Source: Saprospiraceae bacterium
GTDB taxonomy: Bacteria; Bacteroidota; Bacteroidia; Chitinophagales; Saprospiraceae
Reading direction: 5' to 3'
NCBI GenBank assembly: GCA_007128085.1
Contig: SKYC01000379.1
Span: 1 to 7,785, forward strand
DNA length: 7,785 nucleotides
The translations under genes and the position numbers were made by a program. Positions 1-5,808 of this stretch are shown piece by piece. The stretch's first letter is position 1. The number at the start of each line of letters is the position of its first letter. The notes under the pieces were generated by a model. The model ran no database searches and had not been told where the DNA came from. It saw nothing but the letters and a program-made list of their open reading frames with translations.

Positions 1-282
1 CATGGATTACCGGGCTTAATTATTAAAGCTTCCTATTCCGATGGAAATAGAGTATTGAACTTAGAACAATTTGGAAAACTTGATAATCCACTGCTCAGCA
101 AGAAAAAATTAGGTCTTGACCAATTAAATTACGACAAACTACCGAATCATTGCGACCTCAGTAAAGATTTTGAAAATTACATGCGTATTATCAAAGCTCA
201 GCTTGGCGATCCGGATTGCACGAATTGTCCCAGTAGACTGGAGGAAATCTCCTGGGGCGAATGCTTTGACGAATGTGATTAA
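1..282 (+). CDS. GLPGLI family protein, C-terminal part (5' end cut by window edge)
   Basis: The reading frame is open from the first base, so the gene begins upstream of the window; only the last 93 residues are visible. The visible part opens directly with HGLPGLI, the signature of the GLPGLI family (TIGR01200), a group of exported proteins of unknown function found mainly in Bacteroidota. The tail carries five cysteines: one in HCDL, a C-x2-C pair in DCTNC and a C-x3-C pair in ECFDEC just before the stop. About 66 of 93 residues match the tail of the next gene with no gap, so the two are recent tandem duplicates. The TTG at 55 is internal to the domain and is not a real start. The stop is TAA at 280-282, 62 bases before the next gene. 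Family membership is clear; molecular function is not known. Confidence 0.9.
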   Translation, partial: HGLPGLIIKASYSDGNRVLNLEQFGKLDNPLLSKKKLGLDQLNYDKLPNHCDLSKDFENYMRIIKAQLGDPDCTNCPSRLEEISWGECFDECD

Positions 283-344
283 AGAGTGACATTAAATCAC
301 AATTTAGGGGTGGATGTAAAGCCAAAATATTTAAAATATCCATT

Positions 345-1148
345 ATGAAAAAAATAAACATCTTCGCAATCATTTCATGCTTCTTAATTCTTTCCAATCT
401 TGGAGCCCAGGAAAATTACTTTTTCCAGTATAACCTAATCAATTACAGCAGTCCCACAAAGTCAGTTACAACAGAGTATCACGAGTGGATTGATGGGGAG
501 CAATTCACCCTTTTCACTGAAACCAACAGGGAATCATCAAGTAAAATTGAAAGAGAGGAGGAAGATGGGCAGATTCACTATCAATTATACACCACCCCAA
601 AACTAGAGGACCCACAATTCCCCGCATACAGAAATCCGGCCAATAACTACACCATAAGAACGGTAGTGGATCCCGATGGATTTTTAACCCAAACAGAAAC
701 CACGGTGATTAAGGAGGAGATGTATTCCTTCGATTGGGTGATTACCGGAGAACAAAAATACATCGACAGTCTGCTGTGTTTTCAGGCAATTACTGAATTT
801 AGATGTCAGGAGTTTGAGGTCTGGTACAGTCCGGACATCCCAATAAGTTCCGGCCCCTTTATTTTGCATGGCTTACCGGGTTTGATTGTTGAGGCTGCCT
901 ATAACGACGGAAACAGAGTCTTTAAACTAGAGTATTTTGGTAAACTGGAACAGCCACTGCTCAGCATGGAAAAATTGGGTTTTGGCCAATTGAACTACGA
1001 CGAGCTTCCGGATCATTGCGACCTCAGTGAAAACTATGAAGATTACTTGCGAATTCTCCGGGCTCAAATGGGCGATCCGGATTGTACAAACTGCCCCAGT
1101 AGGTTAACTGGAATCACATGGGGCGAATGTTTTGACGAATGTGAATAA
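345..1148 (+). CDS. GLPGLI family exported protein, second paralog
   Basis: A 267-residue protein, complete. Residues 1-21 form a signal peptide (KK, a hydrophobic run, then GA before Gln22), so it should be exported to the periplasm or cell surface. Cys12 sits in an IISC context that loosely resembles a lipobox, but the hydrophobic core continues past it, so cleavage after Ala21 looks more likely. The family core is at about 105-181: RTVVDPDGF, then FDWVITGE, then WYSPDIP from Trp160, then HGLPGLI at 175-181. Cysteines at 145, 154, 225, 247, 250, 262 and 266 recur in the third paralog, and the last five in the first. The ATG at 345 is preceded by A/T-rich DNA without a Shine-Dalgarno motif, as is usual in Bacteroidota. 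It lies in a same-strand run of paralogs leading to an outer-membrane protein gene. Function is unknown; a role as an envelope partner of the downstream barrel protein is inference from gene order. Confidence 0.92.
   Translation: MKKINIFAIISCFLILSNLGAQENYFFQYNLINYSSPTKSVTTEYHEWIDGEQFTLFTETNRESSSKIEREEEDGQIHYQLYTTPKLEDPQFPAYRNPANNYTIRTVVDPDGFLTQTETTVIKEEMYSFDWVITGEQKYIDSLLCFQAITEFRCQEFEVWYSPDIPISSGPFILHGLPGLIVEAAYNDGNRVFKLEYFGKLEQPLLSMEKLGFGQLNYDELPDHCDLSENYEDYLRILRAQMGDPDCTNCPSRLTGITWGECFDECE
867..1148 (+). repeat. 3' end of paralog 2, a direct duplicate of bases 1-282
   Basis: From the HGLPGLI codons to the stop codon, this segment and bases 1-282 have exactly the same length (282 bases), align without gaps and share about 71% of encoded residues, with near-identical DNA around the DPDCTNC and ECFDEC codons. 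This is a tandem gene duplication, not a mobile element: no terminal inverted repeats or transposase are present. Confidence 0.75.
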
Positions 1149-1189
1149 AAAAGGTTCACAAACTGATTCCAGTGAAGCTTTCAAATGGC

Positions 1190-1222
1190 TTGTCTGACTG
1201 AAAAGTATGTCTTTAATCTTTG
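1190..1222 (+). promoter_or_regulatory. possible weak Bacteroidota-type promoter before GLPGLI paralog 3
   Basis: AATCTTTG at 1215-1222 resembles the Bacteroidota -7 element TAnnTTTG (first base mismatched), with TTG at 1190-1192 as a possible -33 element. The spacer of 22 bases is longer than the usual 19 or so. The element sits 19 bases before the ATG at 1241, in the largest gap (92 bases) of the gene run. An internal promoter here would let paralog 3 and the barrel gene be transcribed separately from the first two genes. This rests on motif matching alone. Confidence 0.22.
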
Positions 1223-1240
1223 ACCATTAAAACAATCATT

Positions 1241-2050
1241 ATGTGGAATAAATTTTTACTCTCAGTAATTATAGTTGTTTTTTGTTTAAATGGAGGGGCG
1301 ACCCAAAGCAATCAGTATTACTTTGTTTACCAATTCACCGACCAAAATACACCCGGTATATCCGTAATGCAATACCACGAGTGGGTGGATGGCCATCATT
1401 ACTCCATAGTTATCGACAGTAGTAAGGTTGACCGAATACGACAGGTGGAAAAAGATGAGCGCGGCCTCATTTCTGATGTTAGGACTACATATACATTTAA
1501 TTATCTCGGGACCCGACTGCCGGTTTACAAAAACTACAACGACAATTCCATCGTAAGAACCGTTGTTAGTCCGGAGGGCTTTTTAAGCGACCCTAAAACC
1601 GAAATCATTGCAGAAGACTTGAACGATTTTAAATGGGAATTGACCGGTGAGAGCAAATACATTGACAGCTTGCTCTGCTATAAAGCAATCACCCATTTCC
1701 GATGTCAGACTTTTGAGGTGTGGTACAGCCCGGAAATACCCGTCAGTGCGGGACCAACTGTCCTCCACGGTCTTCCCGGCCTGATTGTTCAAGCAGAAAT
1801 TTCCGAAATGGAAAACCAATCTATCACATTGAAGAGCTTTGGGAAATTGAAGCATCCCACCCTAAATAAAAGCGAGTTTGGATTTGATCAATTGGATTTC
1901 AGTGAATTGCCTACTTACTGTGATCTAAAGGAAGCATTTGACCGATTTGTAAGCATTATTAAAGCACAGGCAGGAGACCCCGATTGTACCAATTGCGAGA
2001 TGATTGTCCACAACCTCTCCTGGTCAGAATGCTGGGACAATTGTGAATAA
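1241..2050 (+). CDS. GLPGLI family exported protein, third paralog
   Basis: A 269-residue protein if started at the ATG at 1241. That start gives a clean signal peptide (residues 1 to about 21: MWNK, a hydrophobic run, then GGAT); the in-frame TTG at 1220 would only add seven residues ahead of it. Family landmarks match paralog 2 in order: RTVVSPEGF, FKWELTGE, KYIDSLLCY, WYSPEIP from Trp161 and HGLPGLI at 176-182. Cysteines at 146, 155, 227, 249, 252, 264 and 268 match those of paralog 2, including the C-x2-C and terminal C-x3-C pairs, although the surrounding tail is clearly more diverged than between paralogs 1 and 2. It is therefore an older copy, with selection keeping the cysteines. The stop at 2048-2050 is 12 bases before the outer-membrane protein start, which suggests co-translation and a shared role. 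The biochemical function of the family is unknown. Confidence 0.92.
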   Translation: MWNKFLLSVIIVVFCLNGGATQSNQYYFVYQFTDQNTPGISVMQYHEWVDGHHYSIVIDSSKVDRIRQVEKDERGLISDVRTTYTFNYLGTRLPVYKNYNDNSIVRTVVSPEGFLSDPKTEIIAEDLNDFKWELTGESKYIDSLLCYKAITHFRCQTFEVWYSPEIPVSAGPTVLHGLPGLIVQAEISEMENQSITLKSFGKLKHPTLNKSEFGFDQLDFSELPTYCDLKEAFDRFVSIIKAQAGDPDCTNCEMIVHNLSWSECWDNCE

Positions 2051-2062
2051 AAAACTTCTACC

Positions 2063-4705
2063 ATGAGAAAACTCTACATTTGCATATTGTTATTATTGGT
2101 TTTGGGTGGGTACCCCCCCACTGAGGCTCAGGAATTAAAGATAAGGGTACTCGATAAAAACGAGATGAAACCCGTTTTTCACGCCAGTGTTGTGTATTCG
2201 ACAAAAGAAAAGTCCGGGCCGAATTTATTCGGTTTCACCGATGAAGATGGATGGCTTCAACTCCAACCCATCGGTCCGGAGGACACCCTATGGCTGGACC
2301 TCCACCACCTCAATTATCAAGCCCTGAGTACCGTCCTCATACCTCCTCACCAATTCGAAGACGGGGAGGAGATTCTTCTGACTCCGCGCGACCACGAATT
2401 GCAGGAGGTACAAATTGAAGCCCCTGCCGTTTACGGGGAGAGTACCCCCGATACGCTTACCTATGTTGTGGATTCTATACGCACTTTGAGCAGCGCCAAA
2501 ATTGAGGAGGTACTCAGGGAAATTGAGGGCCTCAATATAGACGGCGATCGGATCACATTCCGGGGAAAAGCGGTCTCCCGGGTCTTCCTGGACGGAGTGG
2601 ATGTCGCCGCAGATTCCTATATGACGCTGGTAGATGCCATCAATTCGGACATCATTGAAGAGATCGATATCGTCAGCAATTACAATCCCAACCCCATCCT
2701 CAGCGATTTCCGAAGGGATGAGACGGTCATTAACCTCAAATCCAACAACCGGGCGGGGTACATGCTCAGCGGAAATGCCGGCCTGGGGCTGTCCCACAAC
2801 GACCTACTGATGAGCAGTGTGGATCTGACGGGCATTTCTCCTTACATGAAAAACATTTTTCGCTTTACCCGAAACAGGGTTTCACAAACTGTTTACCGTC
2901 CGGCTTCCGTCCCGGGAGAAATATCCCCTCTTCGGCTCCCCCTGGGCCAATCCAGCCAAACCTACAGTGCTTCTGCTCTCTTTTCTCCAGTGGGATCCAG
3001 CACTTACCGCTTCGACCAAAGCGTTATTGGAGGGGCTGTGCTCACCGGCCTGCCCATTGGACGAACCGGAAATCTTAGAAACTCCAATTACATTCAAAAG
3101 CAAGAGCTCGATCAGTCCAACTTTATCGAGCGAAGGATGCTATTGCCCGACACAACTTACATGTACAATTACGACATGGGATTTGGCTTCGATCAATACT
3201 TCATTCGGTCAGAAACTGAGTTTGACTACTATACCGAGCAATCATTTATCAATTTATACCTGATTGGAAACCTTCCTTTTGCAAATTCTTCTGAACAAAA
3301 GGGCTACAGCGGACAGATTGCCGACACCATTTCCAATCACTTTGAATTGGACGACAGCTACCACCTGGAGGCCGGTGGGGAGTACTCCAGATTACTGGGT
3401 GATTGGGTGCTCCATATCGAAAACGAATCCAGCCTCAACAAAATATCGGAGCGCTGGATCAACAACAATGCCCGCACCACCAAACTCCGGGGAAAGGAAG
3501 GACCCTTTATTGACCGTCTGGAAAAAAGGACGGGAGATTTTGAAACCACCTTTAGCCTTCACAAATCTATTGAAACACTCAACCTCAGTACCGGCTTGGT
3601 TCACCACTATCACAACACCATCAATCGACTGAACAATACTTTTGATCCTGAGACCGAAACACTTTTTTACCAATCAAAATCCGAGTACAATACACACTCC
3701 ATCGGAGGCCTGATCGAAATTTCCGGTGGCAGGGAACGCGGCCCCATTCAATACAGACTTTCAGCACAAGGAGGATTTACTAAACTGGATTGGAGCTCCA
3801 GGCAATCCGATGTTCAAAAGCGGAATTTTCCCCACTTTTCCGTCGGTGGCAACCTGAACAGGAACCTGAGAAAAGGCAGATCTATCTCCTTCAATTACCA
3901 CTACGACCAGCAAGTCGTGCGTCCTCAATATTTTCTCCCGGACAGCCTGCTGCTTCCAACTTATAGCATCCATCTCGGTTACGAGGGAAAGGGATATACC
4001 CAAACACATCAGTTCAATATTCTTTATAAAAATATAAGAATCGATAAATTGTTCGACTTCAACATCAACATGGATGTTATGTATCACCCCACCACCGTGG
4101 TGCCGGATGTCGTTCAATTCCTGGAGTACAATCAACGCAGGTTTACAGAACAGGAGGGTTGGTCTCAATCGGCCCAGTTCAACTGGACTCAACACTTCAT
4201 CGACTCCTATTGGCATCTCGAAGGAAGAGTCCGAATAGGTTACAATCAAATGAAAAGAAGGCTCAACCATATCGACATCAACACTCACTACCATTCCTAC
4301 TCCAACCAATTGACAGCCATTTACCGGAAGAGAACGGTTGAACTCCAATTGGTCAATGAACTTTTTTACACACGCATACGAACAGAGCCTACATTCAACC
4401 GCATCAACAACCTTCAGTGGGCGCAGGAAGCGGGATTTAAGTACAAATCCTACAGCGACAAACTGCAGGCGCGTCTGAGTGGGAAGTATTACCGCTTCAC
4501 AGAGGGAGGAGATTCTTTCATCAGTCTCGACTTTTCTATCAGGTACCATCCCACCGAGCAAATTCGCCTGAGACTCCGGGGTCACAATTTATTGGGACAG
4601 GATAATTTTACACTCGAGCGGTTCACGCCACATTCCATCAGTGCTCAATCCTTTGGTTTGAGAGAGCGATTTGTCGGTTTGTTTTTGTATTACTTTTTTT
4701 CCTGA
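2063..4705 (+). CDS. TonB-dependent-receptor-like outer-membrane beta-barrel protein with N-terminal carboxypeptidase-regulatory-like domain
   Basis: An 880-residue protein expected to sit in the outer membrane. Residues 1-22 are a signal peptide (MRK, a leucine-rich run, TEA before Gln23). Residues about 25-118 form an Ig-like carboxypeptidase-regulatory-like fold, with the typical GFTDEDGWLQL segment at 57-67 and ending in LQEVQIEA. A plug-like domain follows at about 129-230: DTLTYVVDS at 130-138, IEEVLREIEGLNID at 147-160, FRGKAVSRVFLDG at 166-178, then VINLKSNNR. The rest is rich in alternating aromatic and polar residues typical of outer-membrane strands, and ends with the receptor-like HNLLGQDNF segment and a final strand GLFLYYFFS. 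The last residue is Ser rather than the usual terminal aromatic. In the family such proteins import substrates with TonB energy or serve as gated surface channels; the substrate cannot be read here. There is no neighbouring SusD-like gene, which argues against a classical glycan-uptake pair. It directly follows three GLPGLI genes, its probable partners. A long antisense frame over its 3' half is a shadow. Confidence 0.88.
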   Translation: MRKLYICILLLLVLGGYPPTEAQELKIRVLDKNEMKPVFHASVVYSTKEKSGPNLFGFTDEDGWLQLQPIGPEDTLWLDLHHLNYQALSTVLIPPHQFEDGEEILLTPRDHELQEVQIEAPAVYGESTPDTLTYVVDSIRTLSSAKIEEVLREIEGLNIDGDRITFRGKAVSRVFLDGVDVAADSYMTLVDAINSDIIEEIDIVSNYNPNPILSDFRRDETVINLKSNNRAGYMLSGNAGLGLSHNDLLMSSVDLTGISPYMKNIFRFTRNRVSQTVYRPASVPGEISPLRLPLGQSSQTYSASALFSPVGSSTYRFDQSVIGGAVLTGLPIGRTGNLRNSNYIQKQELDQSNFIERRMLLPDTTYMYNYDMGFGFDQYFIRSETEFDYYTEQSFINLYLIGNLPFANSSEQKGYSGQIADTISNHFELDDSYHLEAGGEYSRLLGDWVLHIENESSLNKISERWINNNARTTKLRGKEGPFIDRLEKRTGDFETTFSLHKSIETLNLSTGLVHHYHNTINRLNNTFDPETETLFYQSKSEYNTHSIGGLIEISGGRERGPIQYRLSAQGGFTKLDWSSRQSDVQKRNFPHFSVGGNLNRNLRKGRSISFNYHYDQQVVRPQYFLPDSLLLPTYSIHLGYEGKGYTQTHQFNILYKNIRIDKLFDFNINMDVMYHPTTVVPDVVQFLEYNQRRFTEQEGWSQSAQFNWTQHFIDSYWHLEGRVRIGYNQMKRRLNHIDINTHYHSYSNQLTAIYRKRTVELQLVNELFYTRIRTEPTFNRINNLQWAQEAGFKYKSYSDKLQARLSGKYYRFTEGGDSFISLDFSIRYHPTEQIRLRLRGHNLLGQDNFTLERFTPHSISAQSFGLRERFVGLFLYYFFS

Positions 4706-4772
4706 TCTCCCTACCCTGAAATCCACCAAACGGGGTCAAGGAGGGATTCGTTTTGGTTTGAAATCGGGAGAG

Positions 4773-4806
4773 AAAAAATAAAAATGCGGGATTCCGGCTT
4801 TTTTTT
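4773..4806 (+). terminator. intrinsic terminator after the barrel-protein gene
   Basis: An A-rich stretch (4773-4784) is followed by a short GC hairpin, GCGG-GATT-CCGGC with one bulged base, then eight T at 4799-4806. The upstream A run can pair with the T run and lengthen the stem. It lies 68 bases after the stop of the preceding gene and ends the likely GLPGLI-barrel operon. The A/T symmetry would also allow it to work on the opposite strand, though no convergent gene is seen. Confidence 0.6.
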
Positions 4807-4819
4807 CAATAATTGGTTT

Positions 4820-4827
4820 CATATTTG
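4820..4827 (+). promoter_or_regulatory. possible -7 promoter element for the DUF1573 gene
   Basis: CATATTTG differs from the Bacteroidota -7 consensus TAnnTTTG only at its first base, and lies just after the terminator that isolates this gene from the upstream operon. The -33 region overlaps the T tract and shows no clean TTG at the expected spacing. If used, transcription would begin near 4834 and leave a leader of about 130 bases before the ATG at 4962. Confidence 0.3.
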
Positions 4828-4873
4828 CAATACGGCAAGGGTAGCTTAGCGTTATATCGTGCGTGCGAAAGTT

Positions 4874-4907
4874 GGTCGACCTTAAATCCGGAGAAAAAAT
4901 CCGGATT
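4874..4907 (+). other. inverted repeats in the leader of the DUF1573 gene
   Basis: GGTCGACC at 4874-4881 is a perfect 8-base palindrome. Three bases later AATCCGG (4885-4891) and CCGGATT (4901-4907) form a 7-bp stem around a 9-base A-rich loop. No T tract follows, so this is not an intrinsic terminator. It could be an RNA element in the 5' leader or a protein-binding site; I do not recognise it as a known riboswitch. It may also be chance. Confidence 0.35.
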
Positions 4908-4961
4908 GGCCCACCCAATGAAGCCGTTGTAATTACATTGAGTCATAAAATTATAAAAAAA

Positions 4962-5357
4962 ATGAAAGCCATCTTTACGCTGATCATTGCCCTGAGTTTT
5001 GGAACGGGCATCTTATTTGCCCAGGAAAATTCCGAATCTACCGGTCCCGAAATCACCTTTGAAAGCACCACCGTTGACTACGGCACCATCGAAAGAGGTT
5101 CCGACGGCAACCGCGTCTTTAAATTTACCAACACGGGCGACAAGCCCCTCATCATCACCAACACCCGCGGGAGTTGTGGCTGCACTGTTCCCAGACACCC
5201 ACAAGGTGCCATTTTACCCGGTGAGTCCGAAGAAATTGAGGTTCGATACGACACCAACCGTCTGGGGCGCATCAATAAAAGCGTAACCGTAAGTACCAAT
5301 GCCGGTAGTCCCGTCAGACTGCAAATAACCGGAGAGGTCATAAATACAGAAAATTGA
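4962..5357 (+). CDS. exported DUF1573 domain protein
   Basis: A 131-residue protein. Residues 1-20 are a signal peptide (MK, a hydrophobic run, LFA before Gln21). Residues about 30-127 are a single DUF1573 domain, an Ig-like (ASPM-SPD-2-Hydin type) fold common in Bacteroidota, with all the expected landmarks: VDYGTIERG at 38-46, FKFTNTGDKPLIITN at 53-67, the SCGCTVP motif at 71-77, LPGESEEIEVRYDT and the closing ITGEV. The length is normal for a one-domain member. The protein is probably periplasmic or surface-exposed; its role is unknown. The frame stays open upstream to a GTG at 4863, but the ATG at 4962 is chosen because it places the signal peptide at the N terminus. The upstream sequence is A-rich with no Shine-Dalgarno motif. 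The terminator upstream and a 450-base gap downstream suggest it is transcribed alone. Confidence 0.93.
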   Translation: MKAIFTLIIALSFGTGILFAQENSESTGPEITFESTTVDYGTIERGSDGNRVFKFTNTGDKPLIITNTRGSCGCTVPRHPQGAILPGESEEIEVRYDTNRLGRINKSVTVSTNAGSPVRLQITGEVINTEN

Positions 5358-5416
5358 CCAGGGTATATCTTCATCTAAATAACTAAGGAAACCAAAAAAA
5401 TACGGACCCCCTCAGA

Positions 5417-5447
5417 CGGATATCCGATATCCATCCATTCGATATGG
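5417..5447. repeat. palindrome cluster: 10-base perfect palindrome plus half-repeats
   Basis: CGGATATCCG at 5417-5426 is its own reverse complement. GATATCC recurs immediately at 5426-5432, and CCATTCGATATGG at 5435-5447 forms a short imperfect inverted repeat with the same GATAT core. Three GATAT cores in 31 bases could be an operator for a dimeric regulator or a structured 3' end for the DUF1573 transcript. No T tract follows. Confidence 0.4.
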
Positions 5448-5773
5448 TTTGAATCGGCTTGTTTCCTGAAGTATGCCGTGAGAAAACTGGTTCTACTTTT
5501 TTTCGAAGCACCTCATTTTATACCCCTGTAAGGAAGCGCCCCAAAGCACTTCCCGCATTTTCGATTAACCTAAAAATCGGCCGGGCACCCAACTACCCAT
5601 CGCTCGCCCATCTGTATCTGTGTACATTGGATGTGTCAAAAAAAATGGACTGACAGTTTCCGGATTTTTTTAACCTGTCCGTTCCCAGTTCTACATGGCT
5701 TCTAACTGCATTTCGAAAAGTCTGTTCTAAAATTCCCGGGGTTAACTGGGTACATTTCTACCACTTAATACAC

Positions 5774-5781
5774 TATATTAG
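5774..5781 (+). promoter_or_regulatory. weak -7-like element before the nuclease-helicase gene
   Basis: TATATTAG matches TAnnTTTG except for one base. It lies 28 bases before the TTG at 5809, which would leave a leader of about 21 bases. I found no TTG at the usual -33 distance, so this is a weak call. Confidence 0.2.
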
Positions 5782-5808
5782 CAGAAGGATTCATTTAAAC
5801 CAATCGCT

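Larger units (their letters stand above)
5358..5808 (+). other. intergenic region without a supported gene
   Basis: About 450 bases between the DUF1573 stop and the nuclease-helicase frame. A 64-codon frame at 5459-5653 has no recognisable domain or signal peptide. On the minus strand I traced only very short frames, for example 18 codons from the ATG near 5627. T runs at 5498-5505 and 5665-5671 have no convincing hairpin before them. The region contains a palindrome cluster (5417-5447) and a weak promoter-like element (5774-5781); otherwise I see nothing in it. Confidence 0.6.

Noticed and set aside
1220..1240. Upstream TTG start for the third GLPGLI gene
   Set aside because: It would place seven residues before a complete signal peptide that starts cleanly at the ATG at 1241.
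2288..2797. Minus-strand open frame of 169 codons
   Set aside because: It is antisense to the regulatory-like and plug-like domains of the barrel gene, whose frame has clear family motifs; this one has none.
3761..4585. Long minus-strand open frame of 274 codons
   Set aside because: It lies wholly inside the well-supported barrel gene on the other strand, has no recognisable domain or signal peptide, and is a codon-bias shadow.
4830..4905. tRNA-like stretch (GGTAGCTTAGC near 4840) upstream of the DUF1573 gene
   Set aside because: There is no T-loop GTTCRA sequence, the acceptor and D stems do not pair, and no anticodon arm can be drawn.
5459..5653. Plus-strand 64-codon frame in the intergenic gap
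   Set aside because: It begins with a TTG, shows no domain, signal peptide or coding-like pattern, and is rich in Pro, Lys, Arg and Ser as random frames often are. A real small gene cannot be fully excluded.
5684..5750. Inverted repeat CCCAGTT (5684-5690) and AACTGGG (5744-5750)
   Set aside because: Only 7 bases match across a 53-base loop, and the flanks do not extend the pairing, so chance is a sufficient explanation.
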